Source: Bacillota bacterium
GTDB lineage: Bacteria; Bacillota_I; Bacilli_A; Erysipelotrichales; Erysipelotrichaceae
Direction: 5' to 3'
DNA length: 33,981 nt
Assembly: GCA_023249475.1 (NCBI GenBank)
Contig: JAHFCO010000026.1
Coordinates: forward strand, 1-33,981
Shown: positions 7,612 to 15,903 of the stretch, in pieces
Numbering within the stretch: position 1 is the first letter of the stretch
Layout of the letters: each line of letters starts with the position of its first letter
The notes under the pieces: model-generated
The model's input: only the letters and a program-made list of their open reading frames with translations
What the model was told of the DNA's origin: nothing
The model's database searches: none
Translations under genes and position numbers: made by a program

Positions 7612-8483
7612 AATTGTGCGGCATCGAAGCGGGCGGGACCAAGTTCGTTCTCGGGATCGGCGATGAGAACGGCAACATTTCGATTCGTGAAAGCATTCCG
7701 ACACTGGATCCGGAGACGACGCTGGAAGCCGTTTCCCAATTCATTTTAAAACATCAGCCCGATGCGGTGGGGATCGCTTCGTTCGGGCCGGTCGATTTGA
7801 ATCCGGATAGTCCAACCTACGGGGAAATCACGTCCACGCCGAAACCGCGCTGGGCGAACACCCCGATTCTTCGTTACTTATCGTCGCGATACGACGTTCC
7901 CTATGGGTTCGACACGGATGTCAACGCCGCCGCGGTCGGAGAATCGTTGTGGGGCAACGGAAGAGGCGTGGATTCGCTGCTCTATCTCACGATCGGTACG
8001 GGGATCGGCGGCGGCTTGGTGATCAACGGTCAAACCGTCCATGGTCTGCTTCATCCCGAAATGGGGCATATCCTGCTTCAACCCTATCCCAGTGAAACGT
8101 TTCTAGGGGTGTGCCCCTTCCATAAAGGTTGCTTTGAAGGACTGGCCAGCGGACCGGCGATCGAGCGTCGTTGGGGTACATCGGCGGCCAGCCTTAGCTT
8201 CGACCATCCGGCGTGGGACCTTCAGGCCTTCTACATCGGACAAGCCTTGATGTCCTATATCCTGACGGTATCCCCCCAACGCATCATCCTTGGCGGCGGC
8301 GTCATGCATCAGGAACAACTCTTCCCGAAAATCAGGGGACGGGTCAAGACCTTGCTTAACGGCTACCTTCAACACCCTTCGATCCTGAAACAACGGGATG
8401 ACTACATCATGGCTCCCGGCTTGGGGGATGACGCAGGGCTTTGCGGAGCCCTCGCCTTGGCGAAGCGGGCGCTTGAACGATGA
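7608..8483 (+). CDS. scrK: ROK-family fructokinase
   Basis: A 291-residue ROK sugar kinase that phosphorylates fructose with ATP, probably at C6. The N-terminus GIEAGGTKFVLGIG is the ROK phosphate motif in the variant typical of Bacillus-type fructokinases (EAGGTK). DVNAAAVGE and IGTGIGGGLVING follow. The zinc-binding segment is seen as HPEMGH, then CPFHKGC. ATG 7608 overlaps the manA stop; an in-frame ATG at 7569 lies inside manA and is not needed. Specificity for fructose is inferred from motif type and from pairing with manA. Confidence 0.88.
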   Translation: MKLCGIEAGGTKFVLGIGDENGNISIRESIPTLDPETTLEAVSQFILKHQPDAVGIASFGPVDLNPDSPTYGEITSTPKPRWANTPILRYLSSRYDVPYGFDTDVNAAAVGESLWGNGRGVDSLLYLTIGTGIGGGLVINGQTVHGLLHPEMGHILLQPYPSETFLGVCPFHKGCFEGLASGPAIERRWGTSAASLSFDHPAWDLQAFYIGQALMSYILTVSPQRIILGGGVMHQEQLFPKIRGRVKTLLNGYLQHPSILKQRDDYIMAPGLGDDAGLCGALALAKRALER

Positions 8484-8812
8484 ACGTCTACGATTTCGAT
8501 CTCCTCATCCCTTGCATGATGTTTTTCATCGGGTTGTGGATGAATCGCTTCCCACCCAAGACGATCAACGGAATCATGGGGTATCGTACCCGCCGGTCGA
8601 TGGCGAACCAGAAAAACTGGGACTACGCCAACACGACCACCGGCAAGATCTGGATGATCGAAGCATTCATTCTTCTTCCATTGATCTTTTTCTCCAAAGG
8701 ATTGGGCTGGAGCGATCCGGATACGATCTTACTTACGAATACGTTTGGGAGTTTCCCGTTTCTTTTCTATCCGGTCTTCTATGTCGAGCGGAAACTAAAG
8801 GATCGGGAGTGA
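8480..8812 (+). CDS. SdpI/YhfL-family small membrane protein
   Basis: A 110-residue membrane protein with about three helices. The central TINGIMGYRTRRSMANQKNWDYAN is the conserved stretch of the SdpI C-terminal/DUF3784-type family (NG-x-x-GYRT-x-x-S-M). SdpI itself is an immunity protein in Bacillus, but most family members have no known role and no toxin gene is visible here. It overlaps the fructokinase stop by 4 bases (ATGA) and is the last gene of the operon. Confidence 0.75.
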   Translation: MNVYDFDLLIPCMMFFIGLWMNRFPPKTINGIMGYRTRRSMANQKNWDYANTTTGKIWMIEAFILLPLIFFSKGLGWSDPDTILLTNTFGSFPFLFYPVFYVERKLKDRE

Positions 8813-8831
8813 CTTCCTGCAATGGATCACC

Positions 8832-8877
8832 AAAACCATGGAACTTTCGATAAAGAGCCATGGTTTTTATTTTTTTT
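8832..8877 (+). terminator. Terminator of the manA-scrK operon
   Basis: AAAACCATGG (8832-8841) pairs with CCATGGTTTT (8858-8867) and is followed by a long T-rich tract. Confidence 0.88.
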
Positions 8878-8917
8878 CGGTACAAGTCTGCAGAAAGTTC
8901 ATGAATCATCCTGGTGT

Positions 8918-8945
8918 TTCTTGAAATGTCGGGGAATGATATCCT
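8918..8945 (+). promoter_or_regulatory. Probable promoter and operator region of the fructose PTS operon
   Basis: TTCTTG (8918-8923) and TATCCT (8940-8945) are 16 bases apart. The box overlaps TTCTTGAA (8918-8925), whose reverse complement TTCAAGAA sits at the same place in the regulator's promoter (10885-10892). The -35 match is weak, as expected for an activator-dependent promoter. Confidence 0.4.
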
Positions 8946-8973
8946 TAGGGTGTCAACGAAGGAGGAAGTGAAT

Positions 8974-9420
8974 ATGGTCATCACGAAAGATCTTGTCTGC
9001 TTGAATCGGCCTGAACGGACGAAAGAAGCAATCCTGGATGCCCTCTGTGCAAAAGCGGTTGAAGCCGGCCGAATCGCCGATGTACAGGGATATCGAGAAG
9101 CGGTTGCGAAGCGGGAAGAGGAGTTCTCAACGGCCTTAGGTTATCTCGTCGCTTTACCGCATGGTCAAAGCGATGCGGTGACGACACCCTTCGTCGCAGT
9201 GGCAACGACATCGGAAGCCTTTCGCTGGGATGATCGCAGCGAGAATCTCGTTCGCTTGGTATTCATGATCGGGGTACCGTTGAAGAATCGGGAAAACACG
9301 CATCTGCGGATCTTGGCGAACATTAGTCGGAAACTGATGGAAGACGAGTTTAGGGAGAAGTTGCTGAGCTTGAATGACACCGAGGAAGCGTTCGCTCTCT
9401 TGAGTTCCATTGAAGCATAG
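8974..9420 (+). CDS. PTS fructose-type EIIA component
   Basis: A 148-residue PTS_EIIA_2 (fructose/mannitol family) protein that takes phosphate from HPr and passes it to EIIB. The phospho-acceptor is His63 in VALPHGQSDAV. A second conserved segment, LVFMIGVP, and the HLRILANISRKL helix follow. The start at 8974 is set by AAGGAGG (8959-8965); the longer frame from 8914 overlaps the promoter. It is the first gene of a three-gene EIIA-EIIB-EIIC unit with separate polypeptides. The sugar is fructose-family, but the exact substrate is not readable from sequence. Confidence 0.9.
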   Translation: MVITKDLVCLNRPERTKEAILDALCAKAVEAGRIADVQGYREAVAKREEEFSTALGYLVALPHGQSDAVTTPFVAVATTSEAFRWDDRSENLVRLVFMIGVPLKNRENTHLRILANISRKLMEDEFREKLLSLNDTEEAFALLSSIEA

Positions 9421-9429
9421 GGAGGGTCT

Positions 9430-9732
9430 ATGAAAATCGTCGGAGTAACGGCATGTCCGACCGGAATCGCACATACGTATATGGCACAGGCTTCCTTGAT
9501 GAAAAAAGGGAAAGAACTGGGGCATAACGTCTTGATCGAGACACAGGGAAGCATGGGCATCGAAAGTGAATTGAAGAAGAAAGACATCCAGGAAGCGGAT
9601 GTCGTGATCTTGGCCGTTGGATGCGCCGTTGAAGGATTGGAGCGTTTCAATGGGAAGAAAATCTTGAAGATCGAAGTCGGGGAAGCGATATCGCATCCCC
9701 AGGAAGTATTCGATAAAATCGCATCACTTTAG
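9430..9732 (+). CDS. PTS fructose-type EIIB component
   Basis: A 100-residue EIIB of the fructose family. The phosphorylated residue is Cys9 in GVTACPTGIAHTYMAQ, a family hallmark. It accepts phosphate from EIIA and donates it to the sugar carried by EIIC. AGGGAGG precedes the ATG and the gene is 9 bases from EIIA. A paralogue with about three quarters of its residues identical lies at 12922-13242, directly after the regulator. Confidence 0.93.
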   Translation: MKIVGVTACPTGIAHTYMAQASLMKKGKELGHNVLIETQGSMGIESELKKKDIQEADVVILAVGCAVEGLERFNGKKILKIEVGEAISHPQEVFDKIASL

Positions 9733-9770
9733 TTAATGATTGCATAAAACCACTATCAAGAGGAGGAACT

Positions 9771-10802
9771 ATGAAAGAATTTCTAAAAGACATCAAGAAT
9801 CATGTCATGACCGGTGTGTCGTACATGATCCCCGCGGTTGTCGTCGGGGGCGTCGGAATCGCCCTGGCCTTGGCAACCGGTACGGCAGGTGACACGGGGA
9901 TGGTTGTCACAAGTCCGTTTTGGAACAACATCCTGACGATCGGTGTCGCCGCCATCGGATTCATGACGCCCTTACTTGCCGGATACACGGCATACTCGAT
10001 CGCCGGTCGTCCGGGCTTGTTGCCCGGCTTGGTCGCCGGATCCCTCGCGGGAAGCGCCGTAGGGACGGCCGGAGTGAAGACCGGTTTCCTTGGTGCGCTC
10101 GTTTTGGGGCTTGCGGCCGGTTATTTGGCAAAATGGATCAAAGGGTGGAAAGTACCGACGTATCTGAAGCCGCTCATGCCGATCTTCGTTATCCCTTTGT
10201 TAACATCGATGATCGTCGGTTTGGTCTACATCTATGTCCTTGCCAATCCGTTGGGATCGGTCGTCACGGGGCTTGAAAACTTCTTGGCCAACATGGGAAC
10301 CGGAAGCACCGTCGCCTTGGCGATCGTCATCGGTTGCATGATCGCCTTCGACATGGGCGGACCGGTGAACAAAGTCGCCTTCTCTTTTGCCGCCGCGATG
10401 ATCGCCGCCGGTAAGCCTGAAATCATGGGGATGACCGGTGTCGCCATCTGTGTTCCTCCGATCGGTATGGGATTGGCTACATTCATCGCCAAGCATAAAT
10501 TCAATGAAGAAGAGCGCGAGGCAGGGAAAGCGGCCTTCGCGATGGGCTTCATCGGAATCACCGAAGGTGCGATTCCCTTCGCCGCCGCCGACCCTGCGCG
10601 CGTCTTGCCTTCCATCATGACCGGCTCGGCCGTCGGAGCGGTCATCGCCGCGTTAGGCAAGGCGACGGACATGGCGCCGCACGGCGGGTTGATCGTTCTC
10701 CCGGTCGTCGGGAACGCCCCGATCTATATCCTGGCTGTCGTCGTCGGATCCGTCGTCACCGCCTTGATGGTCAACTTCCTCAAGAAGCCTGTCCAAGCCT
10801 AA
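9771..10802 (+). CDS. PTS fructose-type EIIC permease
   Basis: A 343-residue integral membrane protein that translocates and helps phosphorylate the sugar. It has about nine or ten hydrophobic helices. Conserved segments are NHVMTGVSYMIPAVVVGG, AYSIAGRPGLLPG, DMGGPVNKVAF and GITEGAIPFAAADPARV, all typical of fructose-family EIIC. AGAGGAGG sits before the ATG. There is no attached EIIA or EIIB domain; these are encoded just upstream. A terminator follows. Confidence 0.94.
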   Translation: MKEFLKDIKNHVMTGVSYMIPAVVVGGVGIALALATGTAGDTGMVVTSPFWNNILTIGVAAIGFMTPLLAGYTAYSIAGRPGLLPGLVAGSLAGSAVGTAGVKTGFLGALVLGLAAGYLAKWIKGWKVPTYLKPLMPIFVIPLLTSMIVGLVYIYVLANPLGSVVTGLENFLANMGTGSTVALAIVIGCMIAFDMGGPVNKVAFSFAAAMIAAGKPEIMGMTGVAICVPPIGMGLATFIAKHKFNEEEREAGKAAFAMGFIGITEGAIPFAAADPARVLPSIMTGSAVGAVIAALGKATDMAPHGGLIVLPVVGNAPIYILAVVVGSVVTALMVNFLKKPVQA

Positions 10803-10811
10803 GAAATCCAG

Positions 10812-10843
10812 ACCGTCGCACGCCTTGTGCGGCGGTTTTTCTT
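10812..10843 (+). terminator. Terminator after PTS EIIC
   Basis: ACCGTCGCAC pairs with GTGCGGCGGT (one G-T wobble) with a GCCTT-type loop, followed by a T-rich run. Confidence 0.85.
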
Positions 10844-10884
10844 ATGGATTGAAATTGCAACATCTTTTCTGAAGAACAATGTAC

Positions 10885-10912
10885 TTCAAGAAATAGCGGA
10901 ATATGATACACT
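10885..10912 (+). promoter_or_regulatory. Probable promoter of the PRD regulator gene
   Basis: TTCAAG (10885-10890) and TACACT (10907-10912) with a 16-base spacer. TTCAAGAA overlaps the -35 and is the inverse of the motif at the PTS promoter. Confidence 0.45.
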
Positions 10913-10931
10913 ACCTCCATAGGTGAATAAC

Positions 10932-12905
10932 ATGCTGAACCTCCGCCAACGCCGATTGCTTCAAGCACTTCTGAATGAGCACGAAAGTCAAACCATTGAC
11001 TTTTTTGCGCAACGGATCGAAGTGTCGGTGCGTACGTTGCATAAGGACCTCGATGAAATCGAACGGTTCTTAAGCGGTAGCGAAGTGAGCCTTCTTCGGA
11101 AAGCCGGTGTCGGGATCAAGTTGTCCGGTTCGCATGAAGGACGTCAACGCGTCCTCAACGAGAGACTGATCGGAGTCGAATCCATCGATCCCTTGTCGAC
11201 AAGGCTACGTCGGATGAAAATCACCACGAAGTTGCTGAACTCGAAAGAAGGGACGTCGCTGATCAAACTGTCCGAAGAGTTCATGGTCGCTCGGACATCG
11301 ATCGTCGCCGACCTGGAAAAGATCGAAGAATGGGGTCGGGTCTATGCGTTGACGCTGGTTCGCGACAGGGATGGGACACGGGTGATCGGAAACGAGAAAG
11401 ACATCCGTCACGCCCTCGCCGGGTTGATCGGCGAGTTCAACCTCCTCGAAACCGAAGAAATGGATCGATACAATGCAAAGAGCAGAGTCGATATCGCGAC
11501 GCAATACCGCTTACGCCACCTTTTTCCGGATGTCGATCCTGAAAGCGTCGAAGAAATCATCTTGGACGCCGAGAAACACCTGAATTATCGGATCAATGAT
11601 GCTTCCTATACCGTTTTATTGACACATTTGCTGATTCTGATCCAAAGGGTTCGCTTCGGTGAAACATTGAATCAAGAGGCATTGGCGTCGACCTACGACG
11701 AAATCCCAAGCGAAATCGCGATCAAAACGGCATCCTATATATCACGTGAGATCGAGTCACGGTTCCATTGCATGATTCCACAGACCGAAGTGCGTTTCAT
11801 CGCGATCTACTTGATGTGTCTTGGCATTCAATCCAGTTACACGAACCTTGAGACGCAGGAATACGTCTTGGATATCGACGATACGATAAAGGAGACCACT
11901 CGGGATATCATCGAGCGTGTTTCCACAATCGCACAAATCGACCTTACCAAAGATAAACCTTTGTATTACGGGCTGATGACCCACATCAAACCCATGATGT
12001 CGCGTCTGCGATATGGCATCCTTTTACGAAACCCCTTGCTTGAACAAATCAAATCCCAATATTCACCGATCTTCAGCATCCTCTATCTTCTGACCCCCTA
12101 TTTTGAAGAGAAATTCGGGACGCCGGTCAATGACGATGAACTGAGCTATATGGCGATCCATCTTCAGGCGGCGCTCGAACGCTGTGTTTCCAATAAGCGT
12201 GTGATCATCGTCTGCCCCGAGGGGATCGGTTTCTCCCGTTTCCTCGCCAACCGGATTTCCCGTTTTGTTTCTTCCATCGAAATCGTGGATATCGTTTCGC
12301 TAGGGAAACTGAATAAAATGGACTTTCGGGAGATCGATTTCATCATTTCCACCGTACCGATCAAGCAAGTGCCGATCCCCGTTTTGCGTGTCAGTTCATT
12401 GGCGGGGTTCGACGATATTCGGAATGTCAATAATTTCATCATCGAACAATCGTTCCATAAACCGAAACTGGTGTTGGAATCGCTTGGAAAGGTGCTGGAC
12501 AAAGATTTGGTCCTGACCGGACTGAAGAATCTGACCCGCAGTGAAATCTTGAACCTGGCATGCGACCGTCTGGAATCCCTGGGTCGCGTCAAACCCGGAT
12601 TTCGGCAATCCGTCTTCCATCGTGAACAAACCATTCCTACGTGTTTGGGGAACGGGATCGCGATCCCCCATGGGAAAGAGGAATTCGTCCTAACCTCTTC
12701 CATCATGATCCTCTGTTGCGACCACGATGTGGACTGGGGGAACGGTAGTGCCAGGTTGATGTTTTTGATCGCTGTGAACTTCACGGGGGAAACCGACACC
12801 AAAGAAGTGTTGACCGATCTCTATAATGTGATCGATACCCCGACGTTGATCCAACAACTAAAAAACGCCCGCAACGCGGACGAAGTACTTGCGCTTTTCG
12901 CGTAA
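10932..12905 (+). CDS. PRD-containing PTS-linked transcriptional regulator (MtlR/LicR type)
   Basis: A 657-residue regulator with five parts in order: N-terminal winged helix (RQRRLLQALL, VSVRTLHKDLDEIERFL); a second HTH-like region (about 95-145); two PRD domains with candidate phospho-histidines in LLTHLLIL, YYGLMTHIKPM and MAIHLQAALER; an EIIB-like domain with Cys428 (IVCPEGIGFS); and an EIIA-like domain with His580 (AIPHGK). This is the plan of DNA-binding activators such as MtlR, LicR and ManR, whose activity depends on PTS phosphorylation. ATG 10932 with AGGTG just upstream is preferred to GTG 10923. It sits directly after the fructose PTS genes and before a lone EIIB, so it likely controls them. 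Confidence 0.9.
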   Translation: MLNLRQRRLLQALLNEHESQTIDFFAQRIEVSVRTLHKDLDEIERFLSGSEVSLLRKAGVGIKLSGSHEGRQRVLNERLIGVESIDPLSTRLRRMKITTKLLNSKEGTSLIKLSEEFMVARTSIVADLEKIEEWGRVYALTLVRDRDGTRVIGNEKDIRHALAGLIGEFNLLETEEMDRYNAKSRVDIATQYRLRHLFPDVDPESVEEIILDAEKHLNYRINDASYTVLLTHLLILIQRVRFGETLNQEALASTYDEIPSEIAIKTASYISREIESRFHCMIPQTEVRFIAIYLMCLGIQSSYTNLETQEYVLDIDDTIKETTRDIIERVSTIAQIDLTKDKPLYYGLMTHIKPMMSRLRYGILLRNPLLEQIKSQYSPIFSILYLLTPYFEEKFGTPVNDDELSYMAIHLQAALERCVSNKRVIIVCPEGIGFSRFLANRISRFVSSIEIVDIVSLGKLNKMDFREIDFIISTVPIKQVPIPVLRVSSLAGFDDIRNVNNFIIEQSFHKPKLVLESLGKVLDKDLVLTGLKNLTRSEILNLACDRLESLGRVKPGFRQSVFHREQTIPTCLGNGIAIPHGKEEFVLTSSIMILCCDHDVDWGNGSARLMFLIAVNFTGETDTKEVLTDLYNVIDTPTLIQQLKNARNADEVLALFA

Positions 12906-12921
12906 GAGAAACGGAGAGAGT

Positions 12922-13242
12922 ATGAAAATCGTCGGAGTCACCGCCTGTCCGACAGGCATCGCACATACCTACATGGCGCAAGCCGCACTAATCAAGAAGG
13001 GGAAGGAACTCGGGCATCAGGTTGCCATCGAGACCCAAGGAAGCATGGGGATCGAAAGCGAATTGAAGCGAAGTGAAATCAGGGATGCGGACATCGTGGT
13101 GCTTGCGGTGGGTTGCGCCGTCGAAGGACTGGAGCGATTCGAGGGGAAAAGGATCTTGAAGATCGAGGTGTCCGAGGCCATCTCGCACCCCAACCGGGTC
13201 TATGAAAAGATCCTTGAAATCGTCGCAAAAGAGTCAAAGTAG
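12922..13242 (+). CDS. Orphan second PTS fructose-type EIIB
   Basis: A 106-residue EIIB with Cys9 in GVTACPTGIAHTYMAQ, nearly identical in layout to the EIIB at 9430 (shared GKELGH, IETQGSMGIESELK, AVGCAVEGLERF and AISHP segments). It has no EIIA or EIIC of its own nearby. GGAGAGAG precedes the ATG at 12922. It follows the PRD regulator by 16 bases and probably shares its transcript. It may be a second donor for the same permease or a signalling partner of the regulator. Its 3' end overlaps the convergent YciI-like gene by 9 bases. Confidence 0.9.
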   Translation: MKIVGVTACPTGIAHTYMAQAALIKKGKELGHQVAIETQGSMGIESELKRSEIRDADIVVLAVGCAVEGLERFEGKRILKIEVSEAISHPNRVYEKILEIVAKESK

Positions 13243-13512
13243 ATAGTCGTTCGATGCATCCGCGATTTCCATCGTGCGGAGCGTGTGCGTTTTATACCCC
13301 TCATGGATGAATGGATCGTTTTGTGCGATCTTTTTTGCTTCATCCATCGATCCGGCGCTAAACACGACCATCCCGCCGGGTTCGTCGATGAAGGGTCCGC
13401 ACAGGATCAACGAGCCTTCTTGATCCAGTCGTTTCAGGTACGCGACATGACGTTCAATGACCGACGCATCCAAGGGATTCCGGTTGACCATCAATGAAAC
13501 ATAGACGCCCAT
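13234..13512 (-). CDS. YciI-family protein
   Basis: A 92-residue single-domain protein of the YciI superfamily, a small ferredoxin-like fold of mostly unknown function. Visible signatures are the HVAYLKRLDQEGSLILCGPF segment and the DPF-x-x-E-G-Y motif (NDPFIHEGYKTHTL). The ATG has AAGGAGG upstream on the minus strand. It is downstream of the polyprenol-kinase-like gene on the same strand with a small hairpin between. Its 3' end overlaps the opposing EIIB gene. Confidence 0.82.
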   Translation of the reverse strand: MGVYVSLMVNRNPLDASVIERHVAYLKRLDQEGSLILCGPFIDEPGGMVVFSAGSMDEAKKIAQNDPFIHEGYKTHTLRTMEIADASNDYLL

Positions 13513-13526
13513 GGGTTTTCCTCCTT

Positions 13527-13551
13527 AAAAAAAACCGCGACGAAGCGCGAT
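13527..13551 (-). terminator. Minus-strand hairpin with T run between two genes
   Basis: On the minus strand, ATCGCG and CGCGGT form a short stem (one T-G pair) with a CTTCGT loop, followed by eight Ts. It directly follows the upstream gene's stop and abuts the ribosome site of the YciI-like gene. Confidence 0.55.
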
Positions 13552-14201
13552 TACAGCATATAGACGAAATAAACGAACGAAGTCATCATCGGGACCAACA
13601 GATTATCCAAACCCCAAGGACAGATCGCTTCGACCAACGTGGCGACGGAAGCCACCAAGAGACAGGCGCCGATCGCGGCGTTCCCCGTGGCATAGTTCAA
13701 ATAGGTGTAAATGACGATGAAGGAAACCAGAAACATCGTGGCGCTTCCCTCGAAACTCTTTTTCGCCTGGAAAATCTGAAAGGGATGATTCCCCCACTTG
13801 CGTCCGACCAGGGAAGCAAGTCCGTCCCCATAGCCCATGACCAGGATCCCCAAACCGCCGACGGTTTGAAGGGCGCCGGGTTGGAAACTGATGAACGTCA
13901 GAAACAACGTGCTGACCGCATAATAGATCGTACCGAAATTCCTTTGCCCGTCCCGCTTGTTGATGGAAGGGATCCATCCGAAGAAATAGGTGACGCTATT
14001 GAAAATCACGAAGAAAAACGGGACGATCGACGCCATCCACGGGGAGCGGAAAGCATAGACCGCGATGAACCACCAGTTCGCGGCCAGGATGTGGACGAAC
14101 TTGCGGCTGAACTCGAAAGGGAGTTTCTGAAGTTTCAGCGAGATCAGAAGAACGATTCCCAAATAGGCGAAAGACAACGCCAAACCGACGTATTCATTCA
14201 T
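13551..14201 (-). CDS. Phytol/dolichol kinase-like or CTP-lipid transferase membrane protein
   Basis: A 216-residue integral membrane protein with about six or seven helices. RKFVHILAANWW near residue 33 and GYGDGLASLVGRKWG near residue 125, followed by KSFEGSATMF, are the conserved motifs of the phytol kinase/dolichol kinase/phosphatidate cytidylyltransferase-like superfamily. These use CTP or another NTP to phosphorylate or activate membrane lipids. The substrate here is unknown. GGAAGGATCC-type sequence precedes the ATG on the minus strand. Confidence 0.75.
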   Translation of the reverse strand: MNEYVGLALSFAYLGIVLLISLKLQKLPFEFSRKFVHILAANWWFIAVYAFRSPWMASIVPFFFVIFNSVTYFFGWIPSINKRDGQRNFGTIYYAVSTLFLTFISFQPGALQTVGGLGILVMGYGDGLASLVGRKWGNHPFQIFQAKKSFEGSATMFLVSFIVIYTYLNYATGNAAIGACLLVASVATLVEAICPWGLDNLLVPMMTSFVYFVYML

Positions 14202-14263
14202 TGGAAGGATCCTTTCATAAAACAGTTGTGCTTGTAAGTGTAATTATAACGAAGTTTATGCGC

Positions 14264-15073
14264 TTATGCATCCTTTTTTACAATTTTCGTTACACAGAGT
14301 ATGCGAAACGAAGCCCTGACGTGAAGCGACTCGAGGGTCTTCAAGCGATCCAGGCTTTCTTTGGGGCTTTTGTGGACATAGGGGGTCATCTGAAGAAGAT
14401 GAAGCAAATCTTGATTCGATAGATTCATTTCGAAGGAAACATCGTCGACGCCGATGGTTTCAAACCCCTCGATCGCCTCGGGCGCTACGGGGTTCAAGCG
14501 AACGACGGGATAGAGCGCTTCCTTCAATTCAAGAAGATGATCCTCATGCGGTAAGACGAATAAAGCGAATCCACCTGGACGAAGCACTCTTGTGATTTCA
14601 TCGCTAAACAAGGGGGCGAAAATGTTCAGTGTCAGATCGACGCTTGCGTCTTGGATCGGGAGATCGCGGATGCTGGCGGCGAGATAGCGCACGTTCCGCG
14701 AGCGTTTCCCCGCTTTCTTGAGGGCGTCGACGGAGAGATCCACCCCGGTCCATGAAGATGCGGGGAATGCCTCGGCGATCGCTTGGGTATAATATCCCTC
14801 GCCGCAGCCTAGATCCAAACCCAGGGTGAAGGGAAGCTGTTTCATCCGCTGGATCATCGCCTCCAATAACGGACGATAGTGGCCTTTCCCCAGAAACTCG
14901 CTCCGGGCAAGGATCATCGTCTTTTCATCGCCGCTTTTGCGTTGTTTCGATCCGATCGTCAGATTCACATATCCGCTTGAAGCACGGTCGAAACGATGGT
15001 TCTTCAGACAGACCATCCCCTGTTCATTCTCGATCATCACATTCTTGCATACCGGGCAACGTAGGATTCCCAT
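14264..15073 (-). CDS. rlmA: 23S rRNA (guanine-N1)-methyltransferase RlmA type
   Basis: A 269-residue SAM-dependent methyltransferase of the RlmA/TlrB family, which modifies G745 or G748 of 23S rRNA. The N-terminal zinc site is formed by CPVC (residues 6-9), then Cys22 and His26 in GMVCLKNHRFD. The SAM motif LGLDLGCGEGYYTQ and the LNIFAPLF segment, diagnostic of this family, follow. The ribosome site is AGAGGTGG on the minus strand. The start lies about 80 bases from that of the divergent exonuclease III gene. The exact target nucleotide is not readable from sequence. Confidence 0.88.
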   Translation of the reverse strand: MGILRCPVCKNVMIENEQGMVCLKNHRFDRASSGYVNLTIGSKQRKSGDEKTMILARSEFLGKGHYRPLLEAMIQRMKQLPFTLGLDLGCGEGYYTQAIAEAFPASSWTGVDLSVDALKKAGKRSRNVRYLAASIRDLPIQDASVDLTLNIFAPLFSDEITRVLRPGGFALFVLPHEDHLLELKEALYPVVRLNPVAPEAIEGFETIGVDDVSFEMNLSNQDLLHLLQMTPYVHKSPKESLDRLKTLESLHVRASFRILCVTKIVKKDA

Positions 15074-15094
15074 CTTCCACCTCTTTCAAAACCC

Positions 15095-15123
15095 ATGACA
15101 AACGGCTCTCTATTGATTATACT
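15095..15123 (+). promoter_or_regulatory. Promoter of the exonuclease III gene
   Basis: ATGACA (15095-15100) and TATACT (15118-15123) with a 17-base spacer. The opposite strand has a TATAAT over 15116-15121 that may serve rlmA. Confidence 0.5.
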
Positions 15124-15152
15124 TGAAGAGACATCCAAAGAGGAGAATCCTT

Positions 15153-15902
15153 ATGAAATTTGTATCCTGGAATGTGAACGGCCTACGTGCGATCGCGCAA
15201 AAAGGCTTCGACGAGATTTTCGAAAGTTTCAACGCAGACTTCTTTTGCCTGCAGGAAACCAAGATGCAGGAAGGGCAGCACGATTTCAGCCCCCTGGGGT
15301 ACGTGAAGTATTTCAACTACGCCGAGAAGAAGGGTTATTCCGGAACGGCCATCTATGCCCGCAAAGAACCGTTGTCCGTCGCGTATGGCATCAACCGGCC
15401 CGAACACGACACCGAAGGACGGGTCGTCACGTTGGAATATGAAGACTTCTTCCTTGTCTGTGTCTATACGCCCAACGCACAGGACGAACTCAAGCGTTTG
15501 GATTACCGCATGGCTTGGGAAGACGCGTTCAGGGAGTATCTGATCGGACTCGACCAGAAGAAACCGGTCATCGTGTGCGGCGACCTCAATGTCGCGCACA
15601 ATGAAATCGACCTGAAGAACCCCAAGACCAATCGTTTCAGTCCGGGGTTCAGCGACCAGGAACGCGCCAAGTTCAACGAATTCCTGAAAGCAGGTTTCGC
15701 GGATACCTTCCGTGTCTTGTATCCCGACACCGTGAAGTATTCCTGGTGGTCCTACCGCATGAATGCACGCGCCAAGGGCACAGGGTGGCGTATCGACTAT
15801 TTCGTCGTCTCCGAGCGTCTGATGCCCCGTGTGTTGGACGCGGCGATCCACGACGATATTTTCGGCAGCGACCATTGCCCGGTCAGCCTGATTTTGGAAT
15901 AG
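15153..15902 (+). CDS. xth: Exodeoxyribonuclease III (AP endonuclease, ExoIII type)
   Basis: A 249-residue Mg-dependent nuclease of the ExoIII family for abasic-site repair. Conserved stations are MKFVSWNVNGLRA, FCLQETKMQ (catalytic Glu), YSGTAIYARK, CGDLNVAHNEIDLKNP, the WWSYR segment, GWRIDYFVVS and the final GSDHCPVSL with the catalytic Asp-His. ATG 15153 with GAGGAG upstream is chosen over ATG 15123, which lies in the promoter. The next gene begins one base after its stop, so the two are probably co-transcribed. Confidence 0.94.
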   Translation: MKFVSWNVNGLRAIAQKGFDEIFESFNADFFCLQETKMQEGQHDFSPLGYVKYFNYAEKKGYSGTAIYARKEPLSVAYGINRPEHDTEGRVVTLEYEDFFLVCVYTPNAQDELKRLDYRMAWEDAFREYLIGLDQKKPVIVCGDLNVAHNEIDLKNPKTNRFSPGFSDQERAKFNEFLKAGFADTFRVLYPDTVKYSWWSYRMNARAKGTGWRIDYFVVSERLMPRVLDAAIHDDIFGSDHCPVSLILE

Positions 15903-15903
15903 C

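Noticed and set aside
13494-14237. Plus-strand open frame opposite the polyprenol-kinase-like gene
   Set aside because: It is a highly charged mirror translation of a membrane protein and has no motifs.
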